IMG/VR virus record: IMGVR_UViG_3300025674_000502
Span: 1-20,626 of that record
DNA from: a virus
Reading direction: 5' to 3' (one strand)
DNA length: 20,626 bases
Positions within the stretch are counted from its first letter, which is position 1; each line of letters begins with the position of its first letter. The notes under the pieces are model-generated. The model saw nothing but the letters and a program-made list of their open reading frames with translations, was not told the origin of the DNA and did no database searches. Positions 7,971-15,933 of this stretch are shown in pieces. The position numbers and the translations under genes are program-made.

Positions 7971-8636
7971 TCAAGAAGAAGTTGTTTTTCTACTATTTCT
8001 TTTTGCACGAGGCTTTTTGATCACTTCTTCCTTAACTTCCTCTACAACTTCTTCCTTAACTTCCTCTACAACTTCTTCCTTAACTTCCTCTACAGGAGAT
8101 GCAGGATTTTCAGATGGAACTACTTCTGTTATATTAGGTTGAACACGAGCTGTTTTTATATCATGCACAACCTCAAAATTATCATCTTCTGTTCTTCTAA
8201 TTATTAATTCAAGACTCATAAATCTATTACCTGGTTGTGATATCGCGTTAACAATATGGTTAATATTAACTTTTTCACTATGATCAAAGTAAAGAATATT
8301 TATACTTCTTAGAGATTGACCCGTACCATTTCTTCTTGTTATAAACTCTTCTAAATTATCATCTTCTGTTACTGTTATGTTTTTTATAGCGTTTAATCTC
8401 TTATGTTCTCTAACACTTTGTGTGTATTTATCTATTGAGTGTTCCATAGCATAAACCCTAGAAACAACTTTGCTAAGTTCCATACTCAAAATACCAGTTG
8501 CAGCTCCAACTTCTAAAATATTAGAAGTAGATAAATCGCCTTTTCTTTCTTTTAAAAGAGCTATCAACTCATCTATTTTTTCATATGAGATATGTTGATA
8601 ATTTCCATTATGTTTATAATAATCGTAAAAATTCAT
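7971..8636 (-). CDS. SAM-dependent methyltransferase-like protein with acidic repeat tail (221 aa)
   Basis: Residues of about 38-145 resemble a class I (Rossmann-fold) methyltransferase. There is a glycine-rich motif I 'NILEVGAATGIL' (39-50), an acidic residue ending strand 2 (Glu65 in 'VYAMEH'), 'TEDD' (90-93), and a motif-IV-like strand 'INILYFDHS' (112-120). The order and spacing recall FkbM-type enzymes. The C-terminus (182-205) is three perfect copies of VEEVKEEV encoded by a 24-bp repeat, then a basic tail 'KKPRAKRNSRKTTSS'. The substrate is unknown. Its place between the wedge gene and the fibre genes suggests modification of a virion protein or a structural adaptor role, but a nucleic-acid or small-molecule target is not excluded. 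Start: ATG at 8634-8636 after AGGAG. Stop: TGA. Whether it is catalytically active cannot be told from sequence alone. Confidence 0.7.
   Translation of the reverse strand: MNFYDYYKHNGNYQHISYEKIDELIALLKERKGDLSTSNILEVGAATGILSMELSKVVSRVYAMEHSIDKYTQSVREHKRLNAIKNITVTEDDNLEEFITRRNGTGQSLRSINILYFDHSEKVNINHIVNAISQPGNRFMSLELIIRRTEDDNFEVVHDIKTARVQPNITEVVPSENPASPVEEVKEEVVEEVKEEVVEEVKEEVIKKPRAKRNSRKTTSS
8023..8094 (-). repeat. Three perfect tandem copies of a 24-bp unit inside the methyltransferase-like gene
   Basis: The copies 8023-8046, 8047-8070 and 8071-8094 are identical. They are in frame and encode VEEVKEEV three times. Because the unit is a multiple of three, copy number can change without a frameshift. 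The identity of the copies implies recent expansion. Confidence 0.95.
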
Positions 8637-8648
8637 TTTTCACTCCTT

Positions 8649-11600
8649 TTATGTTCTAACTTTTTCTACACCTTGTTGTGTTATTTGTCTGATAAAATCA
8701 GTATCTCTATTAACATCTGAATTTATACCAACTCTAAAAACATATGTTAAATCGTTAAATAAGTTTGTTACCTTGATAGGAACAATACCAATACTTCCAG
8801 ATATACTATCATCTACTATATTTTGTGTAATACCATTTGGAATATCAACAGCACTTAAAGAAGTAACAACGTCTGCAAGTGTTAGTTTAAATTGTATTTC
8901 ATCTTTAGCTAAAGGTATTGAAATTCCTATATCCTTTTCTTTTATTATTCTACCTTCACCAGCATCTATATCTCCAACTTCTGCAATAAATAAATTAGTT
9001 CCATCCGCGGATGCAGGAAATTCAAACTTTAAAGAATTAGAATCAGTTTTGAAAGCCTTACCATTAACAATTAATTTTATTCTTCCACTTATAAAACCCT
9101 TTGAAGAAGTCGCGCTTTCAATTGGTGATATTATAAGTTGGTCTAATGTTATATCAACTTCACTTTGTTCTGGACTTGCTGGAGAAGTTTTAACAGGAAA
9201 AAATCTACCAAATCTAGTAGGTGAAAAAGTTGGAAAATTAACACTGCTATTTTTTGTAACATTAGGTAAAAGTGATTCTTCGTTTATTTCACTTTGTAGA
9301 GAATCTTGCACAGCATTCTCTCTATATTGATAACCTTGAAATGTAGCTGTTGTTGCTGCGCTAGCTGTTAAATCAACATAATTACCAGATGTTGAATCAT
9401 TAATAGCTAAATCACCCGGTGTATATTTATTACTTATTTTTAATTCAAAGTTATTTTGTTCTACTATATTAGGAATAGCGTTATATGCAGATGAACCTTC
9501 ATCCAAAGAAAAAACATTACCATCTGCAGTTAAACTATCTTCTGTAAAAACATCTAATTTATTAAACCTATAACCAAAAACTCTTCTCATTTTACTGCGT
9601 TCTAGTATATGAGGTTCAATAAATATACCTTCTGATAATATATTTGTTCTAGCTGGTATGAATTGTTTTACAAAACTAAATAACCCTCCAAAAGTATCAT
9701 TAAAATTACCCAAAGCTTTTATGAAGGTGTTAGTATCAGAAATACCATATGTGTTACCAGATGTTCCTGTAGATGAATCATCACTTACATAAGATGTAGA
9801 TAGCCCCCACATTGAACTTATTTCATGCCACTTAATAACAAAATCACTTGTATATTTTTTTGCTGTATGATCTTCTGTATTACCCATTAAGTCATATAAG
9901 TTAATATCACTTATATAATTTCTTATTTCATCACTTATAACACCTATTGGATTTAATGATAAACTTATATACCCTATGTCTTTTTGATAGCTACTTACAT
10001 CATCTTGTCTTATTCTATCATTATCAACACCTAATCCTGCAGGATAGTAATTTATTATCTTTTTAACATCTGAAAATACTTTGTAATTTTTATTTGTTAA
10101 ACTAAAACCAACTGGTGTGGCTGTTGTACCAGCAGTTGCAGAGTTAACTATAAAATTATATTGTCCTTTAAGTATTATGTTTTCTTTTAATTTATAATGA
10201 GATTGTAAATTACCATAAGTTACAGGTGTAGATGCATTTTTAGAGTTTTCTATAGATACAGACTCAAAGTTTTTCGTATGTTCTTTTAAATCATCATCTA
10301 ATAATGCAGCATCCCAAGTTCTAACCTCACTTATATAACCATTAAAATTAGATGGAGATGGAAAGAAAGTAGATCCTCCAACAGTACCACCTGTCGAATC
10401 ATAACTCTCAGCTCCAACTGTAGGATCATTGTAACTATTTTCAGAAACAACAACAATATCATTACCACCTGTTGGAGAACCCGACAAAGCCATAACATAA
10501 ACACTTAATGTATCACCACTTCTTGAAGCAGAAACATTAACAAAACTGTTTTGTTGTGCCATATAAGAAGATATTGACGATTTAGGTGTTGTTGTTGTAA
10601 CAGTTGGAGTTGTTACAGAACTAAAAGTAGCTTGACCTTCATTATTAATTTTTAATGAATATAATGGGTGTTCTATAATTGTATTTTCAGTTCCAGATGT
10701 TAACGAAACTCTTGATTCGATAGTAAAATCTTGAGATGCTGCAAAATCAAAAGATAATGAACTACCAGTTGTAGAATTAACTGTTGTAGCAACATAAACT
10801 GTTCCATCTGAGTATAAACAAGGAACATCAACCTCTTCCTCATTCCTAACCAACACAGGGCCACTAAAAAGAGAATATTCGTTAGCTTTTATGAATTTTC
10901 TATCTACACCATAAAGTCTACTTATAGATTCAACAGCTTCTCTTGTACCTTTTGTTTTTAATATATGAGATACATTATTTAATATCCTCTTCCAAACTTC
11001 ATAAGTAATTTGTTTTGATGTATATCCACCAGAGGCAGAATTAACCAAACTTCTGGATATATCAATATTACTTGCGGAATCAAACAATTCTATACCAAAT
11101 TCCCTAGCTAAAACAGGTAAAAATTGATTTGGAACTCTTTTATAGTCATCATAAGATATTGTTCTATTGTAAGGCATATAATCAATAAACAATCTTAATT
11201 CATCAAGTTGTTCCGCAAAAGCAGCTAAAGTTCTACTTAAAACTTCATCGTCATCACCAAGAAACAATACTTCGGGTAAAAGATTATCAAGTTGTTGATA
11301 CCTAGCAACCTCTCTTTCACCACTAATTCCAAACACATCAGTAATACCTCTAACAGCCGTTCCAGATGTATCAATAAAACTAGCAGTTCCAGATTGAGTT
11401 TCAAAATACTCTAATCCTAATTCTTCATATCTATTAATTCTATCTGTTAAAGAAGAAACAATTGTAGATTGTGGACTTTGTATATTATTACTTGAATCTC
11501 TTACAATATGTATTAATGATACTTGTTCACCTTGAGGGTTAGTAGCTGCAGCGGTAATAGAATACTTCTTTGTATCACTTATATCATTTTTACTTAACTC

Positions 11601-11915
11601 TTCTAACAACCATAAATCAAAACCATCAGATTCTTTTATATACTTGTCAACAGCATAAACATCAGCTGGACCTAAAGAACCTACAGAAGCGCCTGCTAAA
11701 CCTATGGGGTATTCTGTTCTTATTCTACTGAGTGCAGCAGAATATCTTTTAGATCCATTACCAAAAAACATATGTTGTGATAATTCACTATAATCAACTA
11801 ATGGTCTTGTTTGTTCACTCTTAGCTGTTAAAGATAAAGCAGCCAGATCTGCAGATGTGCTACCTGCAGCAGATAAAGACTGCAGTAAACTTTCTATTGT
11901 GATACCTTCTGCCAT
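8649..11915 (-). CDS. Large baseplate wedge protein, tail-protein-I / gp7-like, with LamG domain (1088 aa)
   Basis: Residues of about 205-345 resemble phage tail protein I (P2 gpI type). They run 'LDNLLPEVLF', 'LSRTLAAFAEQLDELRLFID', 'FLPVLAREFGIELFD', then 'VWKRILNNVSHILKTKGTRE' with 'AVESISRLYGV'; the last is the conserved 'KGT-x-x-x-(I/V)-x-x-x-(L/I)-x-x-(L/Y)-G' hallmark. A LamG-like domain follows (about 370-560: 'FTIESRVSLTSG', 'NSFVNVSASRSGDTLSVYV', 'FNGYISEVRTWDAALLDDDL'). The C-terminal third is beta-rich and ends in Ig-like strands. T4 gp7, the wedge protein that pairs with gp6, has a similar size (about 1030 residues from memory). Position downstream of gp6 fits a gp7/gpI role. Start: ATG at 11913-11915 with AGAGAA upstream. 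The LamG part makes it unusual for a wedge protein. Confidence 0.8.
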   Translation of the reverse strand: MAEGITIESLLQSLSAAGSTSADLAALSLTAKSEQTRPLVDYSELSQHMFFGNGSKRYSAALSRIRTEYPIGLAGASVGSLGPADVYAVDKYIKESDGFDLWLLEELSKNDISDTKKYSITAAATNPQGEQVSLIHIVRDSSNNIQSPQSTIVSSLTDRINRYEELGLEYFETQSGTASFIDTSGTAVRGITDVFGISGEREVARYQQLDNLLPEVLFLGDDDEVLSRTLAAFAEQLDELRLFIDYMPYNRTISYDDYKRVPNQFLPVLAREFGIELFDSASNIDISRSLVNSASGGYTSKQITYEVWKRILNNVSHILKTKGTREAVESISRLYGVDRKFIKANEYSLFSGPVLVRNEEEVDVPCLYSDGTVYVATTVNSTTGSSLSFDFAASQDFTIESRVSLTSGTENTIIEHPLYSLKINNEGQATFSSVTTPTVTTTTPKSSISSYMAQQNSFVNVSASRSGDTLSVYVMALSGSPTGGNDIVVVSENSYNDPTVGAESYDSTGGTVGGSTFFPSPSNFNGYISEVRTWDAALLDDDLKEHTKNFESVSIENSKNASTPVTYGNLQSHYKLKENIILKGQYNFIVNSATAGTTATPVGFSLTNKNYKVFSDVKKIINYYPAGLGVDNDRIRQDDVSSYQKDIGYISLSLNPIGVISDEIRNYISDINLYDLMGNTEDHTAKKYTSDFVIKWHEISSMWGLSTSYVSDDSSTGTSGNTYGISDTNTFIKALGNFNDTFGGLFSFVKQFIPARTNILSEGIFIEPHILERSKMRRVFGYRFNKLDVFTEDSLTADGNVFSLDEGSSAYNAIPNIVEQNNFELKISNKYTPGDLAINDSTSGNYVDLTASAATTATFQGYQYRENAVQDSLQSEINEESLLPNVTKNSSVNFPTFSPTRFGRFFPVKTSPASPEQSEVDITLDQLIISPIESATSSKGFISGRIKLIVNGKAFKTDSNSLKFEFPASADGTNLFIAEVGDIDAGEGRIIKEKDIGISIPLAKDEIQFKLTLADVVTSLSAVDIPNGITQNIVDDSISGSIGIVPIKVTNLFNDLTYVFRVGINSDVNRDTDFIRQITQQGVEKVRT

Positions 11916-11929
11916 TTATTTGTTCTCTT

Positions 11930-13393
11930 TTATTTTACGAAAAAATTCCATTTTTCTGGTTCGTCATAAACTATCTTTTCGCCTCTAACATTTAATTTTA
12001 AAACTATTTTATATTCAATATCTGGATATAAGTTATTAGTGTTCAATTCAAAGAAATTTCCTCTTTCATCATATGATAAATCAGTTTCTTGAACTTCTAC
12101 CATATCAGTAGACTTTTCTCTTATTTCAAATGTTGAGTTTTTAGCTATAAAACTATCAATAGCTGTGCTAGAACCAGTTAATGTTGTAAGAATAGTTCCC
12201 TTATCTCTAATAAAAACTCTAATATTAACAATACTTCCTAAGTCATATTCATACTTAGCGTTCATTAAATTAACTTGATAGTTTGATGTATTAAGGTAAG
12301 AGTTGTTACCTACAGAAGATTTAGCGTTAAAATTAAATGTGTTAGTTATCTCAAACCCAGCTGCTGTAACAGCCCAACTGTCAGTAAACACATCAGTTGC
12401 ACTTGTTGCGATATTCACGCCAGTTAGCGTTTCATCTAAATGATTCTTAGCTGTTCCTATATCAAGGAAATAAATACCTTTAGATAATCTAGCAGCAGTT
12501 AATGAACTTGGTTCTATAGCAACCCCATCAGCACTTAGTGTAACATATCCGGGAAACTTACCTGTTCCATCTAAATCCTCTAATACTCCATCATTATAAT
12601 TATAGAAAAATAAATTAGCTGAACTAGAATAATTAACACTCTTTCTATCGTCTTTTATAGCTCCTGGCCATTCTAACTGAAGATAAGGTCTTCTTCTACT
12701 ATTAGTCTCTCTACCATAAAACTTCTTAGTAAAAAAACTAACACCCGTAACTGAAGTAGGAGCACCGGCAGCCGTAGCTTCAGCGTCTGTTTGAGCTTCT
12801 TGAAAATCAGACATTCTAAGTAAAAATCCATAATTACCACTTGAACCATCTAAATATTCTTTAAACCAATCTGTTACATTTAGTTTTAAATCCTCTTCCC
12901 CTGTAGAGAAATACATTGAAGCTGAGTTAGAGTCATAATTGCCATCATCACTACCTAAATAAGCTTCACCACCGGTGCCTGCATTTAAATCTGTCCAAAG
13001 ATTAACATTATCTGCATAAAATGCATTAGCAAATCCTGTGTGTGAATAACTATCATTATCTAAACCTGTACCTTCAATCCAATTAGCAGTTAATGGAAAA
13101 GCCCATATATCAAAATTTGATGCCTGTGTATCACCATGTGGAGCATTAAACATATAAATATAAGCACTAACTGTTCCATCTGTTCTTGGATCTGGATATA
13201 TTTTAGTGTTTTTTATACCCTCTTCAACATCAGTAAGTGAGAAACGAACTAACGCTCTTGCTAATTCTTTTTTATTTGAATTATAATCAAATTTATTCCA
13301 TATCTCTATTATAGGAGAAAGTCCAAAATTAGCTGCAGTAGAGGATTCTGTAATCCAAGTATCTTGATCAGCATATGATCTTATTTTTGACAT
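11930..13393 (-). CDS. DNRLRE-domain-like virion structural protein (487 aa)
   Basis: The N-terminal half (about 1-245) matches the DNRLRE/CBM96 pattern. It begins 'SYADQDTWITESSTAANFG', then a paired strand 'IIEIWNKFDYN', 'ALVRFSLTDVEEG', 'SAYIYMFNA', 'FDIWAFPLTANWIEGTG', 'LKLNVTDWFKEYLDGSSGNY', and a closing 'RRRPYLQLEW'. DNRLRE domains are beta-sandwich modules found in secreted and phage structural proteins. They may bind carbohydrate, though that is not established here. The C-terminal half is beta-rich with no family I recognise and ends 'DEPEKWNFFVK'. The gene overlaps the HNH nuclease gene by 13 nt. Its ATG (13391-13393) is preceded by GAGAAGAA. Located between gp6-like and gpI/gp7-like wedge genes, it is probably a baseplate or tail-peripheral component (inference). 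Confidence 0.78.
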   Translation of the reverse strand: MSKIRSYADQDTWITESSTAANFGLSPIIEIWNKFDYNSNKKELARALVRFSLTDVEEGIKNTKIYPDPRTDGTVSAYIYMFNAPHGDTQASNFDIWAFPLTANWIEGTGLDNDSYSHTGFANAFYADNVNLWTDLNAGTGGEAYLGSDDGNYDSNSASMYFSTGEEDLKLNVTDWFKEYLDGSSGNYGFLLRMSDFQEAQTDAEATAAGAPTSVTGVSFFTKKFYGRETNSRRRPYLQLEWPGAIKDDRKSVNYSSSANLFFYNYNDGVLEDLDGTGKFPGYVTLSADGVAIEPSSLTAARLSKGIYFLDIGTAKNHLDETLTGVNIATSATDVFTDSWAVTAAGFEITNTFNFNAKSSVGNNSYLNTSNYQVNLMNAKYEYDLGSIVNIRVFIRDKGTILTTLTGSSTAIDSFIAKNSTFEIREKSTDMVEVQETDLSYDERGNFFELNTNNLYPDIEYKIVLKLNVRGEKIVYDEPEKWNFFVK

Positions 13394-13650
13394 ATTTCTT
13401 CTCTAAATTCATAATTAAGTTTTAAACTATATCCGTAATCATCCCAACCTTTTATTAATAAATATCCGTTATGAACCATTCTATGATGATTTGGACATAA
13501 CCACACTCTATTTAACCCATAATCAGAACCACCTTCTGATTTATGTATTATATGGTGATTATCCACAGCTTTTGACTCACCACATATTTCACATCTTTTA
13601 CATGCTTTGGAAAACTTTTGGTTTATTGGTAATCTTTTTCTTCTACTCAT
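13381..13650 (-). CDS. Small free-standing HNH endonuclease (89 aa)
   Basis: This is a compact HNH nuclease. It has a zinc-knuckle Cys20-x2-Cys23, the catalytic 'DNHH' (30-33), an Asn at 47 in 'GLNRVWLCPNHH', Cys52/His55 as the second metal pair, and His56 and His60. A basic N-terminus 'MSRRKRLPINQK' would favour DNA contact. No LAGLIDADG, GIY-YIG or DNA-binding repeat (NUMOD) is visible. HNH nucleases cut DNA by metal-dependent hydrolysis, and free-standing ones in phages often act as homing endonucleases. The gene is wedged between gp6-like and DNRLRE genes. It shares TAATG with the gp6 stop upstream and overlaps the next gene by 13 nt, so it depends on the structural operon's transcript. 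An origin as an inserted mobile gene is likely but unproven. Confidence 0.88.
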   Translation of the reverse strand: MSRRKRLPINQKFSKACKRCEICGESKAVDNHHIIHKSEGGSDYGLNRVWLCPNHHRMVHNGYLLIKGWDDYGYSLKLNYEFREEICQK

Positions 13651-15464
13651 TAAGCTATCTTACCTACTATATCTTTATCTGGAAACTTAACCTGCCATAT
13701 AACATCGGGTGGAAAACTTAGTATACCATTTCTTGTATTAGCCTTAATGTTAAAAACAAAATCAGAATAATTAGAATCAGTAGAAGAGTTTATATTAGTA
13801 AAAGCAAAATCAATTACAGATCTAACAGTTGATAATGATTGAATCCTTGAAACAAAATCAGCTATAACTAAGTTATCATTAAAATTAGTTGTGTTTGTTC
13901 TTAATAAATCTTTCATCAATAATAAAGAATCAAGTAAAGCTTGATTGGGTGTTATGTTAGCAGCGGGAACAACACCAAAGTTAACGCCTATATTAACAAT
14001 TCTAGGATCACTTATTCTAACATTATCTGAAAAAGATTTAAATTTTTTAATGTATTTTTCCACATTATTTTTTAACACACCATTAGCTTCTGTTATAAAA
14101 CCATTTGAATCAATAGCTGCAATAATTATTTCAACGCCAGATATATTATTTGGATCTTTTCTTGCAAAAGATCTATACACACTACCAAAAGAAGAAGGCA
14201 TTGATAAGACTCTCACTTGATAGTCTTGTATCGTAACAGCTCTATTTTGAGCATTAAAGAAAGACAACGCATTTTGTTTTATTGATGTAATACTTTCTGG
14301 TTCTTTACCACCTGTAGCTTGTTCTAAATTATTTACAGAAATTGTTTGTAAAACTGTTTGTGCTAATTTATTATTTGTGTTTAATATGGTTGGGTTTTTA
14401 AAACTTATAATTCTATTAGATAAATTTGTTAAAGTATTTCTACCAACGTTTGAATCAATACCACCACCCACTCTATAGTTTACAGTAAGAACTGTGTTTT
14501 TAGGAGCAACTCCAAGTGTTTTAGTATTCAAAAAATTAGAGGAATCTACTAAAGCAGGTGTAAAGCCAGATGGGGAACCTCTTAAAGAAGGAGGTAAAAC
14601 AAAATCATCGGGGTTAGGTATTATTTCAGAATCTTCTAAGCTAGAGTCACCAGAGCCAAAAACAACACAAGTTCTATTGCCACTTTTCTTTTCAACAATA
14701 AATCTTCTTGGAACTCTTTTGAGTCTTAAAACATAGGGCACATCATCGTTAGTTGTATTATCAGTATTTTCATCACCATAAAAAATAGTATTTTCAGCCA
14801 AATTGTTAACTTCATACCACTCAAAACCATCAGATGATGATACAGATACAACCTCAGTTATATTTGTATCTGGAAGTTCTAAGGTTAAGAATTCTCTTGG
14901 ATTATCAACACTATACTTAAATGTTTTTGTTATTCCAGCAGCAGCTTTTACTCCACTAACAGCATAAGTAGTAAAACCACTCTCTGGTACACTTGAACTT
15001 CTATTAATATTAGAAGAAAAGTCAACATTCTCTAACAATTCAAAATCTTGGCTTGGGACAGTGTTTGTTGTTATTCTTGATCCTTTTAATATAGAAAACA
15101 CAGATTGTGATGAAGTAGAGTTATTAAAAGTAGCTGATAAAGTAAGATCAACACTAGCTGGAATTGTAAATTTTGGTTTATAACCCAAGTTTTTAGCTAA
15201 TGAAAATATGTTTTTAGGTTCGATCGCTCTATCTATAAAACACTCATTAACTGATCTATCAATTAAAAATGATAGGTTGTCACCCAAATAAGCAATCATT
15301 TCTATCAAAGCCATACCACCAGAAGCTTCATTAAAATCTTGAAAATCATCTGGAAAATATTTCTTAGTGTATTCTATTAACTCTTTCTTATAAGAGTCAA
15401 AATCTCTTGCAAGATAATTAATCTCTCTTATTTGTTTATTTCTTTCTGAAGTAGTTTGTGTCAT
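13650..15464 (-). CDS. gp6: Baseplate wedge protein, gp6 / baseplate-J family (604 aa)
   Basis: This protein forms the wedge backbone of the contractile-tail baseplate; in T4, gp6 dimers build the inner ring. The N-terminus has the characteristic 'DYQ'-type lead and the strongly conserved 'IAYLGDNLSFLIDRSVNECF' (57-76) followed by 'LAKNLGYKPK' (about 89-98). A baseplate-J-like middle includes 'VSSSDGFEWYEV', 'RRFIVEKKSGNRTCVVFGSG' and later 'SIKQNALSFFNAQNRAVTIQ' with a following 'DYQVRVLSMP', the J-family signature. The C-terminus closes with 'FPPDVIWQVKFP' and 'DKDIVGKIA'. The length is close to T4 gp6 (660). Start: ATG at 15462-15464 behind AAGAGAA. Stop: TAATG shared with the HNH gene. 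Confidence 0.93.
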   Translation of the reverse strand: MTQTTSERNKQIREINYLARDFDSYKKELIEYTKKYFPDDFQDFNEASGGMALIEMIAYLGDNLSFLIDRSVNECFIDRAIEPKNIFSLAKNLGYKPKFTIPASVDLTLSATFNNSTSSQSVFSILKGSRITTNTVPSQDFELLENVDFSSNINRSSSVPESGFTTYAVSGVKAAAGITKTFKYSVDNPREFLTLELPDTNITEVVSVSSSDGFEWYEVNNLAENTIFYGDENTDNTTNDDVPYVLRLKRVPRRFIVEKKSGNRTCVVFGSGDSSLEDSEIIPNPDDFVLPPSLRGSPSGFTPALVDSSNFLNTKTLGVAPKNTVLTVNYRVGGGIDSNVGRNTLTNLSNRIISFKNPTILNTNNKLAQTVLQTISVNNLEQATGGKEPESITSIKQNALSFFNAQNRAVTIQDYQVRVLSMPSSFGSVYRSFARKDPNNISGVEIIIAAIDSNGFITEANGVLKNNVEKYIKKFKSFSDNVRISDPRIVNIGVNFGVVPAANITPNQALLDSLLLMKDLLRTNTTNFNDNLVIADFVSRIQSLSTVRSVIDFAFTNINSSTDSNYSDFVFNIKANTRNGILSFPPDVIWQVKFPDKDIVGKIA

Positions 15465-15474
15465 TTATTTTCTC

Positions 15475-15924
15475 TTACTCATCAGCAGTATAATAATTAC
15501 GTGTGTTTTCTTGTATTTTTAACTGTATAGCATCCTCTTGAACTGCTCTATTGTCTACTATTAATAAATAGTTCATTCGTATTAGAATTTCATTATCCCT
15601 CAATGTCCCTACAGCAGGTGGTAAATTCTCTCTATTGAAAACTTCTACATTTTGAAGTTTTACATTAGGTATCCATCTTTTTACTGCATCTCTAACCTGT
15701 TTTTCAACAAATTTCTGAAAACCACCCAAATCTATTTGTTCAAAAGCTAAAGAGATTAAACCTTTATCTAATCCTATATCTGGATTGGATAATCTCTCAC
15801 CTTTTTTAGTTAATAATAATATTTTTATATTTTCTCTAGTAGCGTCTATAGTTGTTTCATTACCTTCAAAAAAACCTTTTCTATAAGATCTTAGTGGAAA
15901 TTTTAAATTTATTGTTTTGGGCAT
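15475..15924 (-). CDS. gp25: Baseplate wedge / sheath initiator protein, gp25-like (149 aa)
   Basis: The length (149) fits the gp25/GPW family (T4 gp25 is 132). The fold is indicated by 'PLRSYRKGFFEGNETTIDAT', the strand-turn 'LLTKKGERLSNPDIGLDKGL', the conserved Phe-Glu of 'LAFEQID', an amphipathic helix 'FVEKQVRDAVKRWIP', and a final beta pair 'LIRMNYLLIVDN'. In contractile tails this protein nucleates the sheath and joins two wedge subunits. The gene sits between the gp5-like spike and gp6, exactly where W (gp25) lies between V and J in P2. Its start (ATG 15922-15924) has a weak GAGAA upstream. The protein acts only inside the assembling tail. Confidence 0.93.
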   Translation of the reverse strand: MPKTINLKFPLRSYRKGFFEGNETTIDATRENIKILLLTKKGERLSNPDIGLDKGLISLAFEQIDLGGFQKFVEKQVRDAVKRWIPNVKLQNVEVFNRENLPPAVGTLRDNEILIRMNYLLIVDNRAVQEDAIQLKIQENTRNYYTADE

Positions 15925-15933
15925 TTATATTCT

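Noticed and set aside
8023-8094. Possible CRISPR-like array
   Set aside because: The units are directly adjacent without spacers, in frame within a gene; it is a coding tandem repeat.
7885-8142. Plus-strand frame encoding a Ser/Thr repeat
   Set aside because: The repeat is the antisense reading of the 24-bp array in the methyltransferase-like gene.
8773-9330. Plus-strand open frame of 185 codons
   Set aside because: It is antisense to the well-supported wedge gene, has no family similarity and no ribosome-binding site; it is treated as a shadow.
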